From: Rhodococcus qingshengii
Lineage (GTDB): Bacteria > Actinomycetota > Actinomycetes > Mycobacteriales > Mycobacteriaceae
Length of the DNA: 42,895 nt
Direction: 5' to 3'
Assembly (NCBI RefSeq): GCF_021025955.1
Contig: NZ_JAJNCL010000022.1
Span: 1 to 42,895, forward strand
Both the position numbers and the translations under genes were made by a program. The notes beneath the pieces were generated by a model. That model had not been told where the DNA came from and did not search any database. It worked only from the letters and a program-made list of their open reading frames with translations. This document shows, piece after piece, positions 22,518 to 31,780 of the stretch. How positions within the stretch are numbered: position 1 is the first letter of the stretch; each line of letters opens with the position of its first letter.

Positions 22518-22904
22518 ATGGGGCCGGTAGCCATCGACATCGAGGAAGACCTCGGGCCGTTCGTCAACAACATCGACGAGAAGAAAGCCCGAGCAATGAT
22601 CAACTCGACCATTGCGATGGCGTCGGCCCCATGGATCGCCCCCTGCATCGTCGAAGATGACTTCAAATATCCGGATCAGGCGAAAGTCATCCTCGTCGGT
22701 GCAATCCTGCGCTGGAACGACGTCGGCTCCGGCGCCATCACACAGGTGAGCGCCGGGCCTTTTCAGCAGACGATCGACAACCGATCCGAACGCAAACGCA
22801 TGTTCTGGCCGAGCGAGATCACCGACCTGCAACGCCTCTGCGGATCGGCACGCACAGGTCGCGCCTTCACGATCGACACCACTCCCCCGAGAAGTGATGC
22901 CTGA
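22518..22904 (+). CDS. Head-tail adaptor
   Basis: A 128-residue protein, MGPVAIDIEEDLGPFVNNID, with a mainly helical N-terminus and VILVGAILRWNDVGSGAITQ. Size, order and helical content fit the HK97 gp6 / SPP1 gp15-like adaptor ring that binds the portal. The stop overlaps the next ATG. Confidence 0.65.
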   Translation: MGPVAIDIEEDLGPFVNNIDEKKARAMINSTIAMASAPWIAPCIVEDDFKYPDQAKVILVGAILRWNDVGSGAITQVSAGPFQQTIDNRSERKRMFWPSEITDLQRLCGSARTGRAFTIDTTPPRSDA

Positions 22905-23248
22905 TGGCCGAATTCCAATGCACCCTGCCGATCAACTACCGGCGCAAGATCACCTCGACCGAGTCCAGTCCGCGCGGCAACCAGGTCGAGAAGCATGCCG
23001 ACTCTGAGCCCAAGTTTGTTCACCTTTGGTACACGAGCGACGAAGCAGCACCGAGCGACGGCCACTCCCAGCGTGAAGCGATCGACGCAACGTGCTATCC
23101 GCCAACGACTCTCGGGGTGAAGCCAGGCGACCTAATCGAGTTGCCCGGAGAGGGATGGCTCAAAGTCGTCAAAGTCGGAAACTACGACAACAACGACTAC
23201 TTCGTCCCTGGAATCGTGGACGTCAAACTCCGAAGGGTGGACGGATGA
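22904..23248 (+). CDS. Head-tail stopper (probable)
   Basis: A 114-residue, beta-rich protein (MAEFQCTLPINYRRKITSTE, LGVKPGDLIELPGEGWLKVV) in the second connector position. This fits the head-closure (stopper) proteins that keep packaged DNA in. The call rests mainly on order and size. Confidence 0.6.
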   Translation: MAEFQCTLPINYRRKITSTESSPRGNQVEKHADSEPKFVHLWYTSDEAAPSDGHSQREAIDATCYPPTTLGVKPGDLIELPGEGWLKVVKVGNYDNNDYFVPGIVDVKLRRVDG

Positions 23249-23475
23249 GTGACACCGTCGTGCTCGTCCGGCACATCGGCGGCGAAACCGTCTACGACAC
23301 GACAACGTTCGTCACCGAGAACGGGACCGGGGTGCTGCTCATCTACTCTGACCCTTCCAAACGAACGCTCATCGCGGCATACAACCCGCAAGCCTGGATC
23401 GCTGCCGAGTTCGTAGAGAAGGTGATCGACGATGGCACAACCGAGGATGCAGTGGAAGCCGAACGCCCTCTATGA
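23245..23475 (+). CDS. Small connector-region protein, 76 aa
   Basis: MSDTVVLVRHIGGETVYDTT begins a short beta-rich protein, coupled by ATGA to the stopper gene and overlapping the next gene by 44 bases. The start at 23245 is chosen by this coupling; a longer reading from 23092 would overlap the whole stopper C-terminus. Such small proteins are frequent in this part of actinophage genomes; function unknown. Confidence 0.55.
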   Translation: MSDTVVLVRHIGGETVYDTTTFVTENGTGVLLIYSDPSKRTLIAAYNPQAWIAAEFVEKVIDDGTTEDAVEAERPL

Positions 23476-23689
23476 CATCCGCCGATCTGCCCCCGTTGTC
23501 GCTGCAGTCGACGGCCTCGCCGCCCGCGCTGCCGCGGCGGCTGGTGACGGATTCGAATGGTCGTCCATGCAGGGTGCACGCAGGCCACAAGGTCGCTGGC
23601 GGGCGATCGTCTACGCCAAGACCCACAGTGCAAGGCGGCGCAATGCCAAAGAGAACACCCTGGTTCGAGTCCTCGGGAGCGTGCGATGA
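23432..23689 (+). CDS. HK97 gp10-like head-tail joining protein (probable)
   Basis: An 85-residue basic protein (MAQPRMQWKPNALYDIRRSA, then QGRWRAIVYAKTHSARRRNA). The RWRAIVYAKT...A...N pattern near the C-terminus is common in short actinophage neck proteins that precede the tail terminator. It is coupled to the next gene by ATGA. Confidence 0.6.
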   Translation: MAQPRMQWKPNALYDIRRSAPVVAAVDGLAARAAAAAGDGFEWSSMQGARRPQGRWRAIVYAKTHSARRRNAKENTLVRVLGSVR

Positions 23690-24096
23690 CTGATCTGATC
23701 GTCCCCGCATCCGCTGAAACCGTTCTCGCGACACTGATCCGGGAACAGATGCCCGCACACCTCGACGTGTGGGTCGGAACCGAAACCCCGAGCCCGCGCA
23801 CCAACCCGGGACACACACTCAAGGTCCGTGTCTCCCGCACCCCAGGCGGCGGCATGGCTTCGCACGGTCAGACCGATCACGTCTTTGCGCTGCTCGAATG
23901 CTGGGCGGACACCGAAGACGAAGCGGACGACTTGGCCGCCGTCGTCCGCGCGATCATGAAGGCCTCCCGCAGTCGAACCGTCCTCGGCTGTTTCATTCGC
24001 TGGTGGAAAGAGAACTCCGGACCGTATCGCTGGCCGGACGAATCCAACCAGGAGCGTTACCAGTTCACTGGCGAGCTTCTCCTCAAGATCGGCTGA
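23686..24096 (+). CDS. Tail terminator protein
   Basis: A 136-residue protein, MTDLIVPASAETVLATLIRE, of the alpha/beta type seen in tail terminators (lambda gpU-like): LKVRVSRTPGG, DHVFALLECWADTEDEADDL, ending YQFTGELLLKI. It lies just before the tail tube gene and would cap the tube at its final length. Confidence 0.7.
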   Translation: MTDLIVPASAETVLATLIREQMPAHLDVWVGTETPSPRTNPGHTLKVRVSRTPGGGMASHGQTDHVFALLECWADTEDEADDLAAVVRAIMKASRSRTVLGCFIRWWKENSGPYRWPDESNQERYQFTGELLLKIG

Positions 24097-24121
24097 CGCT
24101 CAACATCTCTGCACCCCCTTT

Positions 24122-24131
24122 GGCCCGACGC
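24122..24131. repeat. GGCCCGACGC element, first copy
   Basis: GGCCCGACGC lies 28 bases before the tail tube start. The same 10 bases occur at 25092-25101 before the chaperone gene, and their complement at 25061-25070. Confidence 0.45.
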
Positions 24132-24159
24132 AAACGATGCCTGAAAGGGGCAATGAATC

Positions 24160-25023
24160 ATGGTTGACACCAGCACAACGACTTACGTCGCGAACCCTCC
24201 GCTCGACGGCGGCGTTCTCCACTCCGCCAAGCTCGGAACCACCCTCCCGACGACCACGTACGAGGAGCTCGCACCCGAATTCCTCGCCAACGATTACGGA
24301 GAGATCGGCGACTCCGGCTTCTCCATCAGCCGCACCAAGTCGATCACCAAGATCCGCAAGTTCGGCGGCGGCATCTCTCGCCCGGTCACCACCGAGACCG
24401 ACAACACGGTCAAGATCACCCTCAACGACGCAAACGACCCCGTGGTTCTTCGGGCGATCAACGGCGCGTCGAACGTCATCGTCAATGACCCCGACGAGCA
24501 CGGCCGGCAGATCACGGTCTACCAGACTGCCGACGACCTGCCGATCGAATCCTGGGTCATCGACTCGATCGACGGCGAGCAGGAAAAGCGCCACGTCATC
24601 GAAAAGGGTCAGATCATCGAGATCGCCGAAGTGCAGAACGTGCACAACGCGCTCACCCAGTACCAGATCACGATCCAGGTATACGAGACCGAGGCGAACG
24701 GTCGACGAGGCGTCAACGTCGTCGAGATCATCAACGACGGCGCCAAGGCTGTTGTCGGTCCATTGGCGATCGCCACGACCACGCTGCCTGCCGGTGTCGT
24801 CGGCACTCCGTACTCGCAGACCTTGACCTCCACGGGCGGAACAGGCGCGAAGACCTGGACCAAGACGGGCACCCTCCCCGCCGGTCTCACCCTCTCGCCC
24901 GCCGGCGTTCTCGCCGGCACCCCCACGGCGGCCGGTACGCCGTCGATCACCTTCAAGGTCACCGACTCCGCCACCCCCGCGGTCGAAGTGACCAAGGCGA
25001 TCGTCGTCACCATCACCGCCTGA
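24160..25023 (+). CDS. Major tail (tube) protein with C-terminal Ig-like domain
   Basis: A 287-residue protein. Residues 1-200 are the tube domain (GFSISRTKSITKIRKFGGGI, VTTETDNTVKITLNDAND, RKVTVY-type strands QITVYQTADDLPIES). Residues about 203-287 are an added Ig-like (He_PIG-type) domain with TTTLPAGVVGTPYSQTLTST and TGTLPAGLTLSPAGVLAGTP. Such domains decorate the tail surface and may bind cell-wall sugars. ATG 24160 is used because ATG 24152 meets a stop after four codons. Confidence 0.85.
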   Translation: MVDTSTTTYVANPPLDGGVLHSAKLGTTLPTTTYEELAPEFLANDYGEIGDSGFSISRTKSITKIRKFGGGISRPVTTETDNTVKITLNDANDPVVLRAINGASNVIVNDPDEHGRQITVYQTADDLPIESWVIDSIDGEQEKRHVIEKGQIIEIAEVQNVHNALTQYQITIQVYETEANGRRGVNVVEIINDGAKAVVGPLAIATTTLPAGVVGTPYSQTLTSTGGTGAKTWTKTGTLPAGLTLSPAGVLAGTPTAAGTPSITFKVTDSATPAVEVTKAIVVTITA

Positions 25024-25028
25024 TGAAC

Positions 25029-25101
25029 CCACCCGGCAGGGGTTGATTCACACCCCAATTGCGTCGGGCCGCCCTTGCCGGGTGGCCTCATGGCCCGACG
25101 C
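25029..25101 (+). promoter_or_regulatory. Two interleaved inverted repeats after the tail tube gene
   Basis: CCACCCGGCA (25029-25038) pairs with TGCCGGGTGG (25076-25085). GCGTCGGGCC (25061-25070) pairs with GGCCCGACGC (25092-25101). Both are perfect 10-bp stems in the order A-B-A'-B', so they form a pseudoknot or exclude each other. They fill the gap before the tail chaperone gene. Confidence 0.6.
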
Positions 25102-25142
25102 GCTTTCCCTCATTGGACCAATCGAACGAAAGGCCTGACGCA

Positions 25143-25553
25143 ATGGCTGGCTTCGTCTACAACCCCGCAGAGTTCAAGAAGTTCAAGGTCGACATCATCG
25201 AGAACGGCAAGACCATCTCGTACGCGATCCCGCTCACCAGCTACATCCCGCCCGAAGTCACTGACTACGCCGATTCGATGATCGTCGAGCGAACCAACGA
25301 GGTGCAGAAGGTACGCGACGAGCGCAACGAGAATCGTCAACCCATCGTCGGGGCTGATCCCGAGACGGCCTACCCGTCCAACCTCGACGTCTTGGCGTGG
25401 ATGCTCGAGATGATCGAGCCTGATCTCGCAAAGCATGTCGCGAAGTGGCCCTACGGCGCACGGAACGAATTCTGGACGAAGTGGCAGGAAGAGTCGAAGC
25501 TGCCGGTGGAAAAATCCGAAGCCTCCTCCGACTCCTCCGACGTGACGGAGTAG
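25143..25553 (+). CDS. Tail assembly chaperone (gpG-like)
   Basis: A 136-residue protein, MAGFVYNPAEFKKFKVDIIE, in the lambda G position between tube and tape measure. It is helical and acidic with a Ser/Asp-rich end. A run of A (25510-25514) near the 3' end allows a -1 shift into the next frame, which makes the longer GT-type chaperone. Both forms normally coat the tape measure during tail assembly. Confidence 0.8.
   Translation: MAGFVYNPAEFKKFKVDIIENGKTISYAIPLTSYIPPEVTDYADSMIVERTNEVQKVRDERNENRQPIVGADPETAYPSNLDVLAWMLEMIEPDLAKHVAKWPYGARNEFWTKWQEESKLPVEKSEASSDSSDVTE
25508..25515 (+). other. Slippery site for -1 frameshift
   Basis: GGAAAAAT, with zero-frame codons GAA (25509) and AAA (25512). 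Sliding back one base lets the AAA tRNA re-pair perfectly and moves reading into the open frame that runs to 25981. The zero frame stops at 25553. Confidence 0.6.
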
Positions 25554-25981
25554 AGGGGGCCATCCGCTCCGACCTGCTCGATCGGGGCAGGTCACTCGAC
25601 GAACTCGGGCGCACCCTGTCCTGGCTGGACTTCGACGCCTGGCTCAGCCACCTCCCAGGAGACAGTGCGTATCGACGACTCGTCGACCCCATCGGTGTGT
25701 TCACTGATGTCGGTCCCGACCTCACGCTGGCATTGATCGACGAGATCCGGGGGCTCCGAATCCAACTCGGTAGCGGCGCCGAGAAGCGGGCGGAAGAACC
25801 CACCATCGACCGAATACAACGAGTGATGGCTGCACGCGAACTCGCCGCGGCGACAACCGTTCGATCGGCCGACATCGTCGACATCCACGCCAAGAGATCA
25901 ACTGCGCCGCAACCGAAGAAGAGTCCCCCGCGAACGAACATCCGCGACCGACTCGCACGCGCACGCGCCGCACACAACTAG
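25514..25981 (+). CDS. Frameshift extension of the tail chaperone (gpT-like)
   Basis: The -1 frame is open from before the slippery site to TAG 25981 and would add about 155 residues to the gpG-like protein. It has natural composition (IRSDLLDRGRSLDELGRTLS, WLDFDAWLSHLPGDSAYRRL) and a basic end (NIRDRLARARAAHN). No convincing own start is present, and it lies between gpG and the tape measure. The start given is the first -1 codon after the slip; free translation from 25445 is less likely. Confidence 0.7.
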   Translation: MRSLLRLLRRDGVEGAIRSDLLDRGRSLDELGRTLSWLDFDAWLSHLPGDSAYRRLVDPIGVFTDVGPDLTLALIDEIRGLRIQLGSGAEKRAEEPTIDRIQRVMAARELAAATTVRSADIVDIHAKRSTAPQPKKSPPRTNIRDRLARARAAHN

Positions 25982-25993
25982 TCACCACACACG

Positions 25994-26031
25994 AAACGAC
26001 CGCCCGAGGCATCTGTCGCGGGCGGTCGTTT
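25994..26031 (+). terminator. Terminator hairpin before the tape measure
   Basis: AAACGACCGCCCG (25994-26006) pairs perfectly with CGGGCGGTCGTTT (26019-26031) around 12 bases, followed by another T. It sits within the late operon, so read-through or a new promoter is needed for the tape measure. Confidence 0.75.
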
Positions 26032-26057
26032 TGCATATCTGAAGGAGGTGAATCCCA

Positions 26058-29000
26058 TTGACCGAGTTGGGAGTTGGCTACCTTTCGATCGTTGCGGACA
26101 CCAGCAAGATCCCCGGCCAGGTGAACACGGCCCTCGGTAGCGCGCAGGCGTCAGCCACGAATACCGGCAGGTCGATGGGCTCGAAGATCGCGAGCGGTAT
26201 CGGTGCGACATTGAAGGGTGGTGCCGTCGCCGCCGGCGCCGTTGCAGCCACAGCACTCACGCTCGGCATGCAGCGAGTGGTCGCCATCGATGACGCCAAG
26301 GGCAAACTCGCTGGCCTCGGGCACACCGCCGAAGGTGTCACCACCATCATGGATTCCGCCCTTGCGTCCGTGAAGGGCACGGCATTCGGAATGGGCGACG
26401 CGGCAACGATCGCGGCCTCAGCAGTCGCTGCCGGCATCAAGCCCGGGCAGGAGCTGACGAAGTACCTCAGCCTCACCGGCGACGCGGCCACAATCGCCGG
26501 ATCGTCACTCGAGGAAATGGGCTCGATCTTCAACAAGGTCCAGACCTCCGGCAAGGCGTACACCGACAACCTCAATCAGCTTTCCGACCGCGGTATTCCG
26601 ATCTTCCAGTGGCTCGCCGACGAATACGGCGTCACGCAGGACGCCCTGTCGAAAATGGTCAAAGAAGGCAAGGTCGACGCCGAGACCTTCAACAAGGTCA
26701 TCCAGGACAACATCGGCGGCGCCGCGCTCGAATCCGGCAAGACACTCCGCGGCTCATTCGCGAATATGAAGGCAGCCCTCGGTCGCGCCGGTGCCGAAGT
26801 GATTACACCATTCCTGCCGATGATGAAGGCCGGGCTCGCCAAGGTTACGGAGTACACGGACAAGGTTGCGCCCATTCTGAAGGCTGGCGCAACGAAGGTC
26901 GCATCCGGACTGACGGATATGGGTCGCGCATTCCAATCCTCCGGTGCGTCCATCGACGGTCCGGCAAACAAGATGGAGAAGTTCGGCGTCAAAGCCCGAC
27001 AGGTTGCCGATGGACTCAAAGGCGTTTGGTCGATCCTCTCGGACGGCAAGTTCACTGGCAGTGCAACAACATTCGGCCTGTCGGAAGACTCGAAGGCTGT
27101 CGACATCCTGTTCAAGATCCGCGAAACCGCGATCGGCGTCAAAGACATCCTCTTCAAGGGCGACTACACGAATCCGATCTGGGGACAGCTCGAGGATTCC
27201 AAAGCGGTCGACGTCCTGTTCCGAATCCGTGAAGGTGCACAGGCACTCTGGGACGTAATCAAGTCCCCGTCTGGTGAGAAATTCACGGCATTCCTGGACA
27301 CCGTCAAGGGCACTGGTGGCGAGGCCGTGGGCGCCATGGGCAAGGTCGAGTCCGGGGCCAGCACCCTCACTGGTGCATTGAAGTCCATCGGCTCCGCTGC
27401 CGCCGGTGGTGCAACTGCGCTCGTGGGGCTCGGCGGTGACACGGCGACTGTCGCAGTAACTGGAATCAAGATGCTCGGCTCGACGATGGGCTTCCTGGCC
27501 GATCACTCGACGATCGCACAGGTTGCGGTGGTTGGGCTCGCGGGCGCTTTGATCAGCATCAAGGCGACCACAGCAATCGGTAACATCGGCCGATTCCTGG
27601 CGGCAATCCAAACTCCGGCGACGATTGCATCACAGATGGCGATGACGCGAGCACTGAATGCGCACTCGGTATCCATGCGTGCGTACATCGTCACACTGGG
27701 CGGCACTCTTCCTCCGGAGCAGGCAAGTTTGGCCTCTCGCGCCAGACTCGCCATCACAACCCGACTCTCAGCTGTAGCAACAGCTTCCGCAACCTCATCT
27801 CTGGTTGCGTACGCGGTTGCCCAGCGGGCAGCGGCTGCATCCTCAGGCCTACTGGTCGGCGGCATGCGTCAGGCGGTTGCCTCTACCGCGATGATTGGTG
27901 CGCGAGTGGCCGGCGCGGGAACGACGGCAATGAATGGGCTCAAGTCGGGACTCGGCAGTGCTGTCGGCCTATTGGGTGGTCCGGTCGTAGCGGGCGTCAT
28001 GGCTGCCGGCGCCGCGGTCATGTATATGGGCTCGAAGTTCTCTGGCGCCAACGACAAGATCAAGAACTCCCAGAGGACGTATTCGGAGTACGCAGCCAGC
28101 GTTCGAGATTCGAACAACGATCTGAAGAATGCCTTCGATAAGTCAAATGGCATCACCGACTCTGGGGTGCTGAGTGTGGTTGAAGCGCAAATTAATTCGG
28201 CTCGCACTGCCCAGAAGGAGTTTGCTGATTCCGCTCCGGGCATATGGGGCGGTATCGGCTCTTCCATTGCGACGGTCTGGGACTCTGTAGACGGCCATAT
28301 CGACGGCACTGCGATGAAGTCCTTCTCGACAGCGGAGGATCTCGGAAGAAAGGGCCAAGCCGCCTCTGCGGCGTTTGACAAGTTGAACATGTCGACGGCC
28401 GACATCGCGAAAGTCCTCACTGGTCCCAAGGATGCCTATAAGGCCTTCACTGATCAGATTCTGCAGACTACCGATGGCGGCGGTGCGCTGGTCGATATCT
28501 TCGATAGGCAGCGCAAGACCCTGGAGGAGCTGAAAACGCCGGCAGGCGAATTCTCGGCCGCCATCAAGGCCGTCAATGACGAATCGGTCTCTGCAGCTCA
28601 GGGCATTGACGCAATGTCCTCCGCACTGGCACGTCAACGCGGAGAGGCGAATTCAGTTGGAGATGCGCAACAACGCGTGAACGATACCCTGCGTTCCTTT
28701 GGTGAGGCTGCGGCGAACGCGGGAGCAAGTGTCATTACGGCGTCGGGGGAAATCGATACGGGTACGGCCGCCGGTTCGCGCCTTCGAACTGAAGTAAAGA
28801 ACATGCAGGCCGCAATGGACGACGCTGGTAATGCTGCGTATGTCAATGGCATCAAGACAGGACAGTCGCACGCCGACGCAGCGCAGGCTGCAGAGGATGC
28901 GAGCCGTCGAGTCCAGAATTCGTTTATCGACACCGCGGTGAAAGCAGGCATCCCGCGAGAGGCGGTTGAGCGACTCCTCGAGAAGTACAACCTGATTCCT

Positions 29001-30902
29001 GCAAACAAATCGACATACGTGCAGGCGGAGACTGCGGAAGCAGAAGCGAAGCTGGGCAATCTTATTGCCCTGCAAAACAACTTGCGGAACAACCTGACGT
29101 TGACACCGGAAGTCGCAGCACCGTACTCGACACCGCTCCCATTTGGAGTGTTTGGCGGAGCGAACGGCATGCGGGTTCCTGGCTACGAAGGTGGCGGGAA
29201 GCTGCCCACTACGGGGCCAGGCACGGACAGGGTGGATGGAATTCTCGGAGTCGATTCGAGAGGGATCCCGACCGCTCGCGTCAACCGTGGCGAGTGGGTC
29301 ATCAATGACCACTCCTCGGAGAAGTACGACCGCGAGTTGGCGGCGATCAACGCAGGCATTTTCCCGAAGCTGCCTGGGTACGAGGCGGGCGGCGTCGTCG
29401 GTAGTCGCGATCTGACCAACTTCGTCACCGGCCGCGTAGCCGGCGTGAAGCCGCTGACCGGTGATCCATACGTCTTCGGTGGGATCAACTGGGGTGACTG
29501 CTCAGCAGCCATGTCAGCGATCGCCCGGTTTGCTGTCGGACTCGCACCGTTCGCAGCGCGGTTCGCCACCGCCAATATGGGCGCCGCTCTTGCCGGGATG
29601 GGCTTCCAGTCTGGTCGAGGCGGTGCGGGCGACCTCCGCTTCGGCTGGTACAACGGCGGACCCGGCGGCGGCCATACAGCCGGAACACTGCCCGATGGGA
29701 CCAATGTCGAGATGGGTGGCAGTTACGGCGGCGGAATGGTTGGCGGCTCGGTGGGATCGAACCACTCGAGCTTCACCGACCACGCCTACAAGCGCATTTC
29801 CGCGAGCAGTTCTCAACGGGAGCGGGTCCGCGAGGAATGGACCGAGAAGCAGCAGGTCGAACTGCAAGCTGCTGAAATCGCGCTCCGCAAAGCCGAGGAG
29901 AAGCGCACTGAGGTCGAGGAGCAGGTCGCCGAGGGCAAGAAGACTCAGACCGACCTCGCCGACGCGAACAACAAGGTCGACAAGGCGCAGAGCAAACTCA
30001 CTGAACTGCAACGCAAGAAGGACGGCGTTCTCAGCGGCGAAAGCAACGCTCCAGCTCCGCAAGCACCTGAGTTGGCCCGAATGTTCACCGACGCCGAGGT
30101 CGATCGGATCGACGCCCAGCTAGCAGTGCAGTCCGCGAACCAGCGCCGCAATGAGGTCTACGACAATCCCGAGTCGAGTGACTACGACATCGACAAGGCC
30201 GACGCCGAGCTGTACCAGGCAGAGAAGGCATTGCGCGAGCTCGGCACACCGAAGGCCGGTGACGGGCCGACGACATGGTCCGGCATTGCTGGAGACTTCG
30301 CCAAGAACGCGGTCTCCGGGCTCGTTTCCGATGCTCTGGGAGTCTTCGGAATCCCCGACGAGATGCCGCCCGCCCTCCAGGCGCTGCAGATGTTCGAGAA
30401 AGCACAGAAGACCCAGGCGCCCTATCTGATCGAACCGTCCGCCGACCAGCGGGCAATGGGCGCTCAGGTCACCACGTCACCGTCGATGATCGCCGAAGAC
30501 AGCCCAGCGATCTACAACCCTGCCGAAGGTATTGCGCGGTGGGGTGACTCGGTCGCCAAAGGGCAGGACGGCGTTGCTGCGCTGCTCGAGGAAATCGAGC
30601 GGATGCGCACTGGCAACCGCTTCGTCAAGGGCGGTCCGGTCGGTGGCCCGGGCGGCACCGACAACGTGCCTGCGTGGCTCACCAAGCGCGAGTTCGTCGT
30701 CAATGCGCTCGATGCGAACGCCGGTCAGAACCCGGAGATCTTGCAGGCCATGAACAACGGCGCACGGCTCTCGCTCGGCCAAGGTGGCCAATCCGGTTCG
30801 ACGTACATCTTCAACGGCGTCGCCAATGTCGAGGAAGGACTTCGGCAATTGAGAGTCAAGGAACTGCAAGAAGCTGCAACGCACGGTTGGGGGATTCGAT
30901 GA
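26058..30902 (+). CDS. Tape measure protein with NlpC/P60-like peptidase domain
   Basis: A 1614-residue protein, the longest in the window, which sets tail length and passes into the cell envelope at infection. It starts at TTG 26058 behind AAGGAGGTG. It has Ala/Gly-rich hydrophobic stretches (about 50-75, 480-515, 640-660) and long helices. Residues about 1125-1240 look like an NlpC/P60 endopeptidase: DPYVFGGINWGDCSAAMSAI with C1148, and GGGHTAGTLPDGTNVEMGG with H1206. A coiled coil follows (LQAAEIALRKAEEKRTEVEE). The peptidase should open peptidoglycan during DNA entry. Confidence 0.9.
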   Translation: MTELGVGYLSIVADTSKIPGQVNTALGSAQASATNTGRSMGSKIASGIGATLKGGAVAAGAVAATALTLGMQRVVAIDDAKGKLAGLGHTAEGVTTIMDSALASVKGTAFGMGDAATIAASAVAAGIKPGQELTKYLSLTGDAATIAGSSLEEMGSIFNKVQTSGKAYTDNLNQLSDRGIPIFQWLADEYGVTQDALSKMVKEGKVDAETFNKVIQDNIGGAALESGKTLRGSFANMKAALGRAGAEVITPFLPMMKAGLAKVTEYTDKVAPILKAGATKVASGLTDMGRAFQSSGASIDGPANKMEKFGVKARQVADGLKGVWSILSDGKFTGSATTFGLSEDSKAVDILFKIRETAIGVKDILFKGDYTNPIWGQLEDSKAVDVLFRIREGAQALWDVIKSPSGEKFTAFLDTVKGTGGEAVGAMGKVESGASTLTGALKSIGSAAAGGATALVGLGGDTATVAVTGIKMLGSTMGFLADHSTIAQVAVVGLAGALISIKATTAIGNIGRFLAAIQTPATIASQMAMTRALNAHSVSMRAYIVTLGGTLPPEQASLASRARLAITTRLSAVATASATSSLVAYAVAQRAAAASSGLLVGGMRQAVASTAMIGARVAGAGTTAMNGLKSGLGSAVGLLGGPVVAGVMAAGAAVMYMGSKFSGANDKIKNSQRTYSEYAASVRDSNNDLKNAFDKSNGITDSGVLSVVEAQINSARTAQKEFADSAPGIWGGIGSSIATVWDSVDGHIDGTAMKSFSTAEDLGRKGQAASAAFDKLNMSTADIAKVLTGPKDAYKAFTDQILQTTDGGGALVDIFDRQRKTLEELKTPAGEFSAAIKAVNDESVSAAQGIDAMSSALARQRGEANSVGDAQQRVNDTLRSFGEAAANAGASVITASGEIDTGTAAGSRLRTEVKNMQAAMDDAGNAAYVNGIKTGQSHADAAQAAEDASRRVQNSFIDTAVKAGIPREAVERLLEKYNLIPANKSTYVQAETAEAEAKLGNLIALQNNLRNNLTLTPEVAAPYSTPLPFGVFGGANGMRVPGYEGGGKLPTTGPGTDRVDGILGVDSRGIPTARVNRGEWVINDHSSEKYDRELAAINAGIFPKLPGYEAGGVVGSRDLTNFVTGRVAGVKPLTGDPYVFGGINWGDCSAAMSAIARFAVGLAPFAARFATANMGAALAGMGFQSGRGGAGDLRFGWYNGGPGGGHTAGTLPDGTNVEMGGSYGGGMVGGSVGSNHSSFTDHAYKRISASSSQRERVREEWTEKQQVELQAAEIALRKAEEKRTEVEEQVAEGKKTQTDLADANNKVDKAQSKLTELQRKKDGVLSGESNAPAPQAPELARMFTDAEVDRIDAQLAVQSANQRRNEVYDNPESSDYDIDKADAELYQAEKALRELGTPKAGDGPTTWSGIAGDFAKNAVSGLVSDALGVFGIPDEMPPALQALQMFEKAQKTQAPYLIEPSADQRAMGAQVTTSPSMIAEDSPAIYNPAEGIARWGDSVAKGQDGVAALLEEIERMRTGNRFVKGGPVGGPGGTDNVPAWLTKREFVVNALDANAGQNPEILQAMNNGARLSLGQGGQSGSTYIFNGVANVEEGLRQLRVKELQEAATHGWGIR

Positions 30903-31780
30903 GCGATCTACTCCTGTTCGAGATCGAAGCCCCCAACGGGGACCGGGCCATCATCCACGGCCCGGGCTCCGGCGCTCAAGGAATTGAACTCGACGAGAGT
31001 CCTGAAGGTCTATGGGAGACGCCGACGACGACGATCTGGACCGAAGGCGCCCGGCAGGAAGGTGGAACCTACAACGGATTCCGCCACAATATGCAGGACG
31101 TCATTCTGCCGGTGCATATTTCACCGACTGAGGACATGTCGTGGCAGCAGGTGAAGTCCCGTTGGTCGGCGATGTGGGAGTTCGAACGAGAGACCCACCT
31201 CGTCGCCACATCGGCGTCGGGCGTTCGGCGTCTCGCTCTCCGCAAGGTCGAGACGCCGAAGTTCAATCCACGGAATGATCCTGGACGCAATCGGTACGGG
31301 CACATGGTCATGACGCTTCGTGCGGGCTGGCCGTTCTGGGTTGAGAAGGACGAACTCGACCTCTTTCAGTCAAAGGTCGGTGAACTCAACGGGCATGTCA
31401 CGCTGTTGAACCCGACGAATCGGCCGATGCACGTCAAGTGGGTTGTCGATGCGCCGCAAGGTGGCCAGGTAACGCTGCCCGACTTCTCGTGGATCACCGA
31501 TCCTGAGCATGAGGACTACGAGTGGCGTGGGCGCGTGATCGACGTGCCCACGCTCTCGGCGGGTGAGAAGCTCACGATTCGAACGTATCCCGATGAGGAA
31601 ACGTACGACTCGAATATCAACCCGCTGTTCTGGGCACGTGCGAATTCAGTCGAGTTCGAGTTCGCAGTTCCCGCGCACACCCTCCCTGTCGATGTGCCGA
31701 TCAAGTGCACCAAACCGAATATGACTGTGGCGGTGTATCAGCCACGTCACTGGACGATGGTGATGGGTGGTGAAGAATGA
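30899..31780 (+). CDS. Minor tail protein (distal tail, Dit-like)
   Basis: A 293-residue protein starting MSDLLLFEIEAPNGDRAIIH, first after the tape measure. TTTIWTEGARQEGGTYNGFR, ILPVHISP and YGHMVMTLRAGWPFW are typical of actinophage Dit-type hub proteins. It would cap the tube and carry the tip. The start overlaps the tape measure stop (ATGA); a longer reading from 30674 runs inside that gene. Confidence 0.75.
   Translation: MSDLLLFEIEAPNGDRAIIHGPGSGAQGIELDESPEGLWETPTTTIWTEGARQEGGTYNGFRHNMQDVILPVHISPTEDMSWQQVKSRWSAMWEFERETHLVATSASGVRRLALRKVETPKFNPRNDPGRNRYGHMVMTLRAGWPFWVEKDELDLFQSKVGELNGHVTLLNPTNRPMHVKWVVDAPQGGQVTLPDFSWITDPEHEDYEWRGRVIDVPTLSAGEKLTIRTYPDEETYDSNINPLFWARANSVEFEFAVPAHTLPVDVPIKCTKPNMTVAVYQPRHWTMVMGGEE

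Noticed and set aside
24137..24826. 229-codon plus-strand frame over the tail tube gene
   Set aside because: Very Ser/Arg/Thr-rich out-of-frame shadow of the tube protein.
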